Positions 21,282 through 30,183 of a stretch of 64,000 nt of DNA are shown one piece after another; position 1 is the stretch's first letter; every line of letters starts with the position of its first letter. The stretch is from positions 1,764,142 to 1,828,141 of the forward strand of contig SIJG01000016.1 of the NCBI GenBank assembly GCA_023374025.1. Direction: 5' to 3'. Made by a program: the position numbers and the translations under genes. The notes below the pieces were generated by a model. That model was not told the DNA's origin. It did no database searches and worked only from the letters and a program-made list of their open reading frames with translations. This DNA is from Heterodera schachtii. Lineage: Eukaryota > Nematoda > Chromadorea > Rhabditida > Heteroderidae.

Positions 21282-22727
21282 TCATCTTAAATTTTGTTTG
21301 TTTTTTGGCAAAAATTGCATAATTTGGAAAAACGTGCCAAATTTTTTTGCGCCTTTTTGCATCAATTCTTTGGTTTGTTCACTAAGCGGAATTGGTGTTG
21401 CCAAGACTTGGGTAACGGTAGGAATTGAACAATCCTTACAGTAATCCGCATCCTTTACCATCTCAGCTTTGACTTTTTCCAACGCCTTACGGTACTTTTG
21501 AGTGGTTCTTTTTGCTTTGTTGCCATTACCTTGTGATTTACCTAAAATCAAATGTAGAAAAACATGCACAAAAATTTTTATTTATTTTTATTAATTTTTA
21601 TCCGTTTAGTTTGGCGTACGGTGTTTAAATTTTAAATTAAATTTTTAGTGGGTTTTTGAAGGAATTTTTGGTTAAATTTTCTCTTTCTTATGTCAATTTT
21701 AGACACCACTTGTCCTTCTTAATAATCCATAGAAAAAATAAATTATTCATTAATTTCATATTTAATTCACAAATATATTTTATTTAATTTTAAAAAAATC
21801 TTTAGAATAAAATTACGTTCCAATGCTCTGCTCATTTTAAATGCCTTGACCAGTTTCTGCACTTTTTCATAATTTTCTTTATTAGCAAAATTTTGCGCTA
21901 TTTTTTCAAATTCACTAAGGTTTTCCTCTTCAGGTGTAATGTTAAAATGTTTGTACGCTTTCAACAATATGATTTTTATCTCCGAAATGTTGTCGTTCGA
22001 ACTCGAGAGAAATGATGGCTTCAACGCCAAATTCTCCAAAAGGTCTGAAAATTTTTGAAATTTTCGGCTTTTTCAATTTAAAAAATAATATTTTAATTCG
22101 GTTTTTCAAAAGAAAAAATAATATTTTGCCAACTCAAAAATGGCAATTTATCTGAATATATTTTTTTAAACTTTCGGCTTTTTCGTTAAAAAATGCTATT
22201 TTGCCAATTCAAAATGATAATTTTTTAAATTTTCGGTTTTTCAAATTAAAAAAATAATATTTGACAAGTCAAAAATGGCCACTCTATGCAATTTAAAAGT
22301 GGATCAAAACTCCTCTATTTAAAAAAAATATCTCAAAACGGATCCCGGTTTATAGAAATTCTAGCTATTTTGGCATTACAATTCAGTTTCAAGTCAAAGT
22401 CTAACCGTCACTCAGCTTTTCTTTTTAATTAGCATGCATTAATTTACCTTCTTTTTGTATAAATGCCAACTTTTCCATTCCGTTTGTTTCTTCTTCATTA
22501 AAAACTCTTAATGCGTGAAATCTCAAATAATTGCGCAATGCTTTGTTGGCAAATTTTAGAATCCGGCATTTGTGCACCGTTTCATTGTGGGCATGGTCAC
22601 CACGAATTCCTTCAGGGCAAAGCCATTTTTTCTTCGGCATTTTTTGTTCGTCTGCGTTGAATATTTCGTTCCAAATATTTTCCGTTTCTTCCATTTTAGC
22701 TTCATTTTTGTTGTCTAAATTTTTCAT
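21282..22727 (-). CDS. Uncharacterised charged protein (three exons)
   Basis: The exons 22727-22448, 22044-21817 and 21541-21282 give 255 residues with all phases closing. There is no signal peptide. The N-terminal third has an acidic start and a WLCPEGIRGDH...HKCRILKFANKALRNYLRF segment. The middle is helical with many Glu, Asn and Lys. The last exon is basic (GNGNKAKRTTQKYRKALEKV) with DADYCKDCSIPTVTQVL, a possible CxxC. I do not recognise the family. It shares orientation with the secreted-protein gene at 23379-24746, about 650 bp upstream, but an operon is not shown. Confidence 0.65.
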
Positions 22728-23378
22728 TTAAATTTGGGTTAAGCCACAACAAGATGCGGCTTTAATCCTTTCCTTGACTTTTTATGAAAATTTACTCCCC
22801 GACAAGCTCCCGACATTTTTTTAATATCCTCGACAAATTTTGTCGGGCAATTTCCTCCCCGATCCGCATCTTTTCTTCTCCGCGAAAGTCGGAGCTTAAC
22901 CCTAATTTAAATCTCGATTAAGGTTTTCAATTATATGGTGAGCCATAATTTTCCTGGACTGTGAAAAGCCTGAAAGTTCGTTTTGTTTGAATCTTCTAAG
23001 ATGGAATTACGTTTCAATTTTCCATTTTTGTCCATGTTTGGCAATTTGTCCACCCATATTTTATTTACATATTTAGGCATTTGTTTAAAATTTCTGTTAT
23101 AATGGCTATCGCCAAAATCGATAAAATTTGGGTAAAAGAATAAGCAAAAATGTAACTTTCGCTTTTTGTATCGTTTTTCGACTTAAAAATTAATAGAATT
23201 TAATTTAATCTATATTTCTCATCTTAAAATGCTTTTTGTCATTAAGTATTCAGTCCATTTCGGTGTTTTAAAATTAAATTTACATTCGAAAAATTTTTTT
23301 TTTAAATGTGCCCGTATTTTGTAATTTTATGTCTATATTTCGGCGGTTTTAAGGCATATTTATGTTTTTTAAATCAAA
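22728..23378. other. Intergenic DNA with a CCATATTT-type repeat
   Basis: 22950-23100 (TTTTCCTGGACTGTG, then CTTCTAAGATGGA and Tccat/ccatatt units) is related to 50735-50940. It is a dispersed repeat with a degenerating CCATATTT array. No gene seen. Confidence 0.55.
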
Positions 23379-24746
23379 TTAATTAGCAGCCTTAATCATT
23401 TTTTTTTTCAATTTGTTAGGTTTTTCATTACTTCTTGATGTAGAAGCTTGGTATTCATCAGCAGCCTTTTTGCTTGGTTCAGCAAAAATTGCTTTATTCA
23501 CTTGGCCCATTAGTGTCGGGACAAAACTTCCAAAAAGTCGTTTCCCTTGAACCACACCGGTTTCGAGCACTACAAAATAAAATTCAATTTTCACTAGAGC
23601 TCGACTTTTTGAATAAAGCCTGGGCCTGAGCTTTGGATTTCCTGGTCAAAAATCCAGATCCGGGAAAAATCCAGACTTGTCAAGGCCTTGTTCCCAGGCC
23701 TGGACATGGATTAAAAATGTTTGAAAAATCAATTTCATTGTTAGGGAACATCTTTTTTTATCTACTCAATTATAATAATTTATTTTTAATTTACATAAAC
23801 TTTTTCTGATAACCGAAATAAAACGTTGGTCAACCTGAAACAATAAATTCTAAAATGTTATTCAAGAAATCCTTGTTTTTCGTGCAAAACCTGAACCGGA
23901 TTATTTTTATATTTGACCTGAAATTCCTGCTGGACAAAATCCAGATTGCCAAAAAAGGCCTAGGCCTGAACCTGGGTCTTGTCACGAAAAACCCAGGACT
24001 GGGTCCAGATCCAGACGAGTTGTACGTTTTACTTAAATCTAAAAAACAAATTTACCACTTTCACTTGCTCCTGTTTCGGCTTGGACAGATGAAGTAGATG
24101 TTAAAGCTTCTAATTGTTCTAAATATATTTTTTTGTATTTTGAAAGTTATTCCTTTATATTTTCATTTTATTTGGAAATTTTTAATATATTACCCTCCAT
24201 TTGAAGGATCTCTTTTTTATGTGAATCATCATCATCCGCTAATGACGGTTCATTCGAATCTGAATGTTTAATAGTAAAAAAAAAGAAGTCAACATTTTGC
24301 AAAGAATGCTACTGTTTTCGTTTGCTGATTCATAGTAGTCACTACTGTCAGACTCCTAAAAAAATTTTCAAATTTTATTTTCCTAAAATTAAAAAAATTC
24401 CTGAGTTTTTTCTTTCATTGCTTCAACTGTAGTCAGCGGAGTTCCTAATCCCTCTCCATCAAAGTGAGATGTTTCCGCCATTTCTAATGAAACATTTTCT
24501 TTTATTTTGAATTAGAAAAAATAATTTCGTAAGAATAATAATAATATAATAATAATTTTCTATTTTATTTAAAAAAAAATCGTATAATTTTTTAATTTTA
24601 AAACCATTTTCCTCCATTTGTGGGTCGTTAAACAGAAAATTTCCGATGAGCTCCGGTTGTTCAGCTGAACTTGATTGTGGCGGAAGCATTGAAGATGCCT
24701 CCCAAAATTTGATCAAACAAAATAAAATTAACAGAAAAAATTTCAT
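23379..24746 (-). CDS. Secreted acidic protein (six exons), putative effector
   Basis: The exons 24746-24605, 24483-24428, 24355-24313, 24259-24194, 24118-24056 and 23569-23379 give 186 residues, and every phase closes. The second donor (ACA|GTTGAA) is weak. The protein begins MKFFLLILFCLIKFWEASS, a good signal peptide. It then runs as a disordered acidic Ser/Glu/Asp-rich chain (ESDSSDYYES, LADDDDSHKK) and ends in a basic tail with GKRLFGSFVPTLMGQVNKA and KKKMIKAAN. No known domain is recognised and no cysteines are seen after the signal peptide. Its last intron holds two CCAGG arrays. Secretion is inferred from the leader; an effector role is a guess from lifestyle. Confidence 0.65.
23608..24020. 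repeat. Two CCAGG/CCTGG arrays in an intron
   Basis: 23608-23712 and 23905-24020 hold CCTGGGCCTGAG, AATCCAGATCC, CCAGGCCTGGACATGG and CCCAGGACTGGGTCC units. Both lie inside the last intron (23570-24055) of the acidic secreted protein gene, between correct splice sites. Confidence 0.8.
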
Positions 24747-25159
24747 TTTCTTAAATTATGGTCAACGAATTCAGTTAAGTTTTTTTTTTGATCGTTTTAC
24801 TAATGAAAATTTTTTTATTTAATATAATAGAAAAGTTTTTCGAAAGATATTTTTGAATTCTAAAAAAATTTTAACTTATATAAATTAAAATAAAAATTGT
24901 TGAAATTGTAAATAAAATAATATTAATAATATGTTATATAATAATATGTAAAATATAATTATATACGTGTTTGTTTTCCTATGACTGCATTTGATTGAAT
25001 GTTTGCCACAATTCAATGAATAATCAATGAAATGACGCAATTCAACATAATATTATTTAAAATTTTTGATAATATTATTATTTTATGAAGAAATACATTC
25101 TACCGAAAGCAAATGAATAAATGAAATTTCTCTCGAAAATAAATTGGTAAAAAAAAGTA
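24747..25159. other. AT-rich upstream region
   Basis: Very AT-rich, with AATAATATTATTAT runs. It is probably the promoter side of the gene starting at 24746. No other feature seen. Confidence 0.5.
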
Positions 25160-25308
25160 GGGTTCGAGCCCCGTCACCGCCCCCGCCCCCGTCCCCGGGG
25201 ACGGGACAGGTTTTTGGGGCTCACCCCCGTCCCCGCCCCCGTGATTCAGACCCCCGCAATCCCCCGCCCCCGCGAAAAGCCACCCCCGCCCACGGGGCTC
25301 GAACCCTA
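25160..25308. repeat. G+C-rich element with inverted ends
   Basis: It starts AGGGTTCGAGCCCCGT and ends ACGGGGCTCGAACCCT, an exact 16-bp terminal inverted repeat. The inside is CCCCGCCCCCGTCCCCGGGG-type sequence. It stands alone in AT-rich DNA. The GGTTCGAGCCC ends resemble a tRNA T-arm, but no tRNA can be folded here. Confidence 0.8.
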
Positions 25309-25737
25309 AAAAAAAGAGAAAATTGAAACTTTGGCCTTTTGAAAGGTGCCGCGTCATTTTGCGTAATCGCAAATATTTAACAAAAGAGACCGGGCCAAAT
25401 CAGTACGGTGTTGTTTGTTTGTTAAAATAATTATTTAAAATGTGTTTCGGCCCTTACCGTATAAAAAAAAAGCATAAAAATTTGGTGATTTTCGGCAAAA
25501 GTTTTTAACAGTTAACTATAAATTCTCAATTTTTCTTTTCGCACTGATAATTCTAATTTTTTCTTAGCAAAAATTTTTATTTTTAAATCGAAAACTTTTA
25601 AAAACAAAAAAAAAATTTTGGAGATGAATTTTTGATTTTAGGGGTGTATTTTTTGAAAATTTTTAACTTAATTCTTTGGATATATTTTTTAAATGCTAAA
25701 TTGAGCACAAAATTTACAAGTTCATCATTTTTTAATT

Positions 25738-26455
25738 TAATGAATTTTATAGCAATTGGGTCCGACCCCGAAATCCCGAGTTTTTTCAAAACTCCGGTTC
25801 TAATCATTCATCGTTTCATTGGAATTCGTATTCACTTTCGGGGACCAAATTCATGTTAAGCAAGAATAGATTTACTCATTTGCTCCCCAGGATTTCATTT
25901 ATATAATTTTCATGCGTTTTAAAAATTCTGTCCCGAAGCTCAGAGAACAACTCAAATATATTATCAACAATTAAAAAAACTCCAAAACGATAAAACAAAT
26001 AAGCATATAGAAACTCTCAAAAAAATAAATTGCACCTGCGAGAGATGATCCCATTAATAACTTAATTTGCGCCCTTTGCTATTCAGAAAGGGCGACAATA
26101 TTTTGCGAAAGAAATATTTCATTCGTAATTAAATCATACGTTTTAGAGATAACGCTAGAACTTTTTTTATTGGAAGCCACAAATTTTCGAAGATCGATAT
26201 CTAATAAATAATATTAAAAATTTATTCAATAAATTAAAAAAATGTAAACAAGTATAATTTTACATCCGATAACAATAAATTATAAAAATAAAATCGAATA
26301 TTCGCAATTTTATTATTATTTTTTTCTGTTATTTCTAAGAATTGTTGAAATAAATGCTCATAAATAAATTTGCAAAACAATGATAGCGCAGCATTGCGTC
26401 AATGTGTAGGGTTTCTTCACATTATTAAGTAGAACATTTTGAAGAAAAGGCTGCG
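25738..26455. repeat. Segmental duplication, copy 1
   Basis: About 700 bp from GGGTCCGACCCCGAAATC to AGAAAAGGCTGC is almost the same as 41672-42380. It includes GGGACCAAATTCATGTTAAG and a family A upstream module at 26340-26455. After that, this copy switches into TTCGCCTACT units while the other continues as normal family A leader sequence. Confidence 0.85.
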
Positions 26456-26458
26456 GCT

Positions 26459-26638
26459 ACATGACATTTCGCCTACTCGACATTTCGCCTACTAACCCAA
26501 AATCGGACATTTCGCCTACTGTCATTTCGCCTACTATTCATCTCGCCTACTGACATTTCGCCTACTTGTCATTTCGCCTACCAAGCCAAAAACATTCATT
26601 TCGCCTACCAAGCCAAAAACATTCATTTCGCCTACTGG
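26459..26638. repeat. ATTTCGCCTACT tandem array
   Basis: About nine degenerate units of GACATTTCGCCTACT, some spaced by AAGCCAAAAACATTC. The same unit builds both arms of the foldback element at 56461-57407. This is a single arm. Confidence 0.85.
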
Positions 26639-27323
26639 AAATACATAATGCCAAAGAGAAAATTAAAAGAGAAAATATAAAATATCTATAATGTTTTTTT
26701 ATCAAATTGATTATGGTGTTACCGTACCTTTGATAAGCCCACCACAAAAGGGATAATAAGTGGAATAATATCCTTTATTCCGAAGGTACATGTTTAACAA
26801 TGGTGAGCTTCCCCGATTCGGAGCGGGGAAGGGAGGGGGTCGGGATCCGGATCCAACGGCCAGGTGAAGTGATTAGGGGATGGACAAAGGAAAAGCATAT
26901 ACAAGCATATTGGGGGAGGAGACAAAGGGAAGGACCGCCCCAGGCAAATTGTCATATGGCTATAAGCAAAGAAGAGGGAGAGAAGAAAAAGAGTAGAGAC
27001 AATGAGAAAAAGAGTAAATGATTAAATATTAGTCATCAAGGGCCCCCAGATTGACCGTCCCCGGTCAATGAATGGCGAAGTACAATCAAATGAGTATTAA
27101 TCGATTTGTGGGAAGAGAGAAAATGAGCAGTTAAAGGTTAAAAAGAGATTTTTGTCTCATTTTCTTTCTACTAATTGACCACAATTATTCCAATTAAATT
27201 CCTTATTATAAAATATTGCATTTTTTTTGTGTTTTTGGATTTTTATTGTTTTTTATTTTATTTTTATTATTTTTGATTAAATGAGTAAATGCAATATTTT
27301 AAAAATATTCATTAATTAACAAT
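26639..27323. other. 3' flank of the retroelement
   Basis: 26815-26870 is G-rich (GGAAGGGAGGGGGTCGGGAT) and 27030-27070 holds GACCGTCCCCGGTCAATG. I looked for a long terminal repeat matching the other end (35000-35870) and did not find one. Confidence 0.45.
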
Positions 27324-28406
27324 TTAATCCCAATCGCTCATTCGGAAAAATGGGCCTCCGAAGTTTTTTGTTTGTGATGATGTTCCTGGCTGGTCCCATT
27401 GTTCCTCGCGCGTTGCTCCCCATTCTCTTCCTGAGTTCGCTGCCATTCCTGAGCTTGAAGTGAATCTCGGTCCGTGCCATCCTCTGCCGCGATTCCCTCT
27501 GCTTCGCCAATCCGTGCGTCCTCTCCCGCGGTTGAATGTTGGCGTGCGTTCATCGTGTTCCCAAAATGCTCTCGCACCTTTCTCAATTTCTCCCGAATTT
27601 GGCCCTGCTCCCGTTTTTACGCGTTTTTCAAAAATTTCAATTTTCTTCATGACTTTTTGTACTTCATCATCCATTTGCAAAGCCTTTTGTCGTATTTCCA
27701 ACAACATTTCAATTATTTCTTTCATTTCTTTCGGCCTTTCTTCGCCCAAAAAACTTTTTATCGCCATTCCCGTTACCGGAGTGTGAGCTCGGTACTTTTT
27801 TCGGTTCCTTTCCTCTTCTTCCGTTTCGCAATTAATGTCCAATTCATTTCTGATTCTCTTTCCTTCCGGCGGAATTTCTTCGTCTCTTTTTTCAATGATG
27901 CTTAATTCCGCCGATCGAATTTCGGCTCGCGCCAAACGCAAGGCATTCGTTTCCCTTTTTTCCTTTTCTCTCGACTTTTCTTCCATTTCGCCTCTACTTT
28001 TTGCTTTATTATGGCATGATTCCCAAAAACTCAAATTCTGGAGTTCTGCACCCTTTGGGGTTGGGAATAAAATTCGCTCCTCGTCCTCCTCCTCAGGACC
28101 TAACGAAACCTCGTCTTCATGTTGGGACACTTTTTTCCAATCTTCTTTCAAATCAATTAACACAACTTCTTCCTTTTTTGCTTCTTCTTTTCCTTTTTTG
28201 TCTTTCTTTTCTTTTTCCTCTTCGTTCACTTCCTTCAACTCTCTTTCATTTCCAATTCCTTTTAATTCCTTTTCATCCTTCTTTTCTCTATCCTCCGTCT
28301 CTTTTAGTTCTTTTACATTTGTTGGCACTTTATTCCCTTCCACTTTTTCATTTTTTGTCAATCTTTTTCTCTTCCTTGACACTTCCTTCTTTCTCATTTC
28401 TGCCAA
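27324..28406 (-). CDS. Charged coiled-coil ORF with RGG-type tail
   Basis: 360 codons at the 3' end of the retroelement. The first two thirds are almost entirely Glu/Lys/Arg with heptad-like spacing, so a long coiled coil is likely. The final ~80 residues are Gly/Arg-rich (NRGRGRTDWRSRGNRGRG), a pattern seen in RNA-binding proteins and retroelement nucleocapsids. It follows the integrase end and lies in the same direction, so it is probably an accessory product of the element. It is not similar to any family I can name. The upstream ORFs at 28394-28618 and 28488-29069 seem to be earlier parts of it broken by frameshifts. Confidence 0.5.
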   Translation of the reverse strand: MAEMRKKEVSRKRKRLTKNEKVEGNKVPTNVKELKETEDREKKDEKELKGIGNERELKEVNEEEKEKKDKKGKEEAKKEEVVLIDLKEDWKKVSQHEDEVSLGPEEEDEERILFPTPKGAELQNLSFWESCHNKAKSRGEMEEKSREKEKRETNALRLARAEIRSAELSIIEKRDEEIPPEGKRIRNELDINCETEEEERNRKKYRAHTPVTGMAIKSFLGEERPKEMKEIIEMLLEIRQKALQMDDEVQKVMKKIEIFEKRVKTGAGPNSGEIEKGARAFWEHDERTPTFNRGRGRTDWRSRGNRGRGWHGPRFTSSSGMAANSGREWGATREEQWDQPGTSSQTKNFGGPFFRMSDWD

Positions 28407-29069
28407 TTCATTTTTAACTTTTCTACCTCATTTTGCAGCATTTTTTGCGAATCTTCCAAAGGTTTTGCTTTCGCCTCCTCCACTTTTTTAACCTTCAGTT
28501 CGACTTCCTCCGTGTCTAGATTCGTACATTCTTTCAGCGCCTGTAAAACCGTTTGAATTTTGAATTGACTTTGAATTGTCTTGTTCATTTTTATTTTTAT
28601 TTTCAAATTCATTTTCATTCCTTTTATTTAAATTTAATTCCTCATCATTTTCCATTTCAAAAGGAGCTGTATCCAATATACTTAAAAATTTTCCTTCTTT
28701 TATCACATTAATAGACATTTTTGGGCTTTCACTTTCTTCGGTATTTTCAATGTAATCCTTAGCTGTTACCCAAATTTCTGGTGTCCTTATAACTTCAAAT
28801 GTTTGACCGGTTATATCCGTGAATATTTCGGTGTATGTTTCATTAACACCATCAGTCCTCAACGTAAATCTTTCTCCTAACTTTAATTGTACTTCCATGC
28901 CCAAAATAATTCCTTCAGCTTCTTCACTTATAAATATTTCGAAAGTTTCCCAAATATGGATGCTGTTACATATTGCTCTCCATCTCCGTCGATAAAAATT
29001 TCCCAATATTCCTGAACTAAATCTCTTGACACATACGAAAGTAAGGATATTCTGGTGGGGTGTAGCCAA
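28394..29069 (-). pseudogene. Retroelement 3' ORF pieces, frameshifted
   Basis: Two overlapping frames (29069-28488 and 28618-28394) continue the chain between the integrase tail and the coiled-coil ORF. One holds repeated Asp/Glu/Phe motifs (EIFISEEAEG, EIFTDITGQTFEV) that echo EIFIDGDGEQY in the preceding ORF, suggesting an internal repeat. The other is Lys/Glu-rich. Function unknown. Confidence 0.45.
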
Positions 29070-29803
29070 CCGGTGCTAGCATTTTTTAAGACTCCGTCAA
29101 GGAAAATTTCTAAAATTGTTTGGCCATTTCTTGGGTCGAGTTCAACATTTTCAAAACGCCATGGAATTTCTGGTCCTAATTCATCTCCTTCTTCATCAAA
29201 TGCACTATTTCGTACAAATGCAATTGAACTTATTTCATTTTCCTCTTCACTACTTTCAAATCCATACTCCGAGAATCCTTTTTTCTTTATTCGGTCCGTT
29301 TCACCAAAAATTTTGTTTTTTTCAGTTTCTTTCCCGTTTTCGTTTTCTGAAATTTCACTTTCTTCTTCAGCTTCCTCTTGTTCCAGATTAGGATCATCAA
29401 AATATTTTTCCCAGTTTAATGGTTCGTCAGAATCCCTTAGTGGCAAAATCGCAGGTCCATTAAAGGACTTAACTTTTTCCATATGAATTTTACGCATTTT
29501 TCCTTTACCATCGAGTGGTTTTACAATCAAATTCATTTTGTCTTTTTCGACTCCAATGCATCTATAAGGACCTGACCACCTGTGATCGAATTTATGTTTT
29601 AAGACTTCCTTTTTTATTAGGACTAAATCACCGATTTCAAATTCTTTCTCAACTGCCTTCCTTGATTTGTCATTTGCCTCCTTATATTTTTCTTGTGCCT
29701 TTAATATTTCTTCTCTTGCAATTTTCCAAGCGATTTGTGCTCTTTCCGATTGATTTTGAGCATAAATCGATACATCGCCTGCTCCTTCCTTTGCTATGGG
29801 CAA
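28928..29803 (-). CDS. Integrase C-terminal region plus acidic extension
   Basis: It starts inside an integrase. Helical sequence (QIAWKIAREEILKAQEKYKE) is followed by FEIGDLVLIKKEVLKHKFDH and WSGPYRCIGV, the SH3-like C-terminal domain of Gypsy-type integrases, at residues ~35-105. After that come ~80 residues rich in Glu/Ser and a segment with EIFLDG and EIFIDG repeats. The zinc-binding and DDE catalytic parts are absent: the sequence joins directly to RT sequence at about 29,805, a deletion of roughly 2-3 kb compared with a complete pol. Confidence 0.7.
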   Translation of the reverse strand: MPIAKEGAGDVSIYAQNQSERAQIAWKIAREEILKAQEKYKEANDKSRKAVEKEFEIGDLVLIKKEVLKHKFDHRWSGPYRCIGVEKDKMNLIVKPLDGKGKMRKIHMEKVKSFNGPAILPLRDSDEPLNWEKYFDDPNLEQEEAEEESEISENENGKETEKNKIFGETDRIKKKGFSEYGFESSEEENEISSIAFVRNSAFDEEGDELGPEIPWRFENVELDPRNGQTILEIFLDGVLKNASTGWLHPTRISLLSYVSRDLVQEYWEIFIDGDGEQYVTASIFGKLSKYL

Positions 29804-30183
29804 ATTTGAATTTGCATGAAACCACTTTGCATGTCCATTGATGTGTAATATTTTTTTGAGCCCATTAAGTCTAACAATTCTTGAATGTTTGGTAAATGGA
29901 AAACTCGCTTTTTTGTCATTTTATTTAGCGACCGGTAATCGATGGCGAAACGCCAAGATTTTTTATCTGCCTTGGGCACCATTACGATAGGGGATGCGAA
30001 CTCAGATTCGCTCTCTCTTATGATATTCTGGTCCAACATTATCTTAATTTGTCTTTCAATTTCTTTCTGCGTTTCGGGTGGGTATCTGTAGGGTCGAAAA
30101 TGAAATGGTAAAGAACCGGGAATTAGATCAATTTTATGGACAATTGGTCCATTATATAACCCGATTTTGCCATCATCGCCCAC
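29794..30183 (-). CDS. Reverse transcriptase N-terminal part, truncated
   Basis: It carries the opening blocks of Gypsy-type RT: a PGSLPFHFRPYRYPPE-like start, IIRESESEFASPIVMVPKAD, WRFAIDYRSLN, then YTSMDMQSGF. It stops just after the fingers/palm start; the YxDD box is gone. It lies in the -1 frame relative to the upstream ORF, and a slippery heptamer lies 27 nt before the first Met. The first Met is probably not used; entry by frameshift is more likely. Confidence 0.8.
   Translation of the reverse strand: MGDDGKIGLYNGPIVHKIDLIPGSLPFHFRPYRYPPETQKEIERQIKIMLDQNIIRESESEFASPIVMVPKADKKSWRFAIDYRSLNKMTKKRVFHLPNIQELLDLMGSKKYYTSMDMQSGFMQIQICP

Noticed and set aside
25160..25308. tRNA gene suggested by GGTTCGAGCCCC
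   Set aside because: The motif is the terminal inverted repeat of a G+C-rich island; no cloverleaf can be drawn.
26459..26638. CRISPR-like spacing of short repeats
   Set aside because: The units are contiguous and degenerate, without unique spacers of constant length, and the genome is eukaryotic.
27460..28491. Long plus-strand ORFs rich in Ser/Phe
   Set aside because: They are the complement of the Glu/Lys-rich retroelement ORF on the minus strand.
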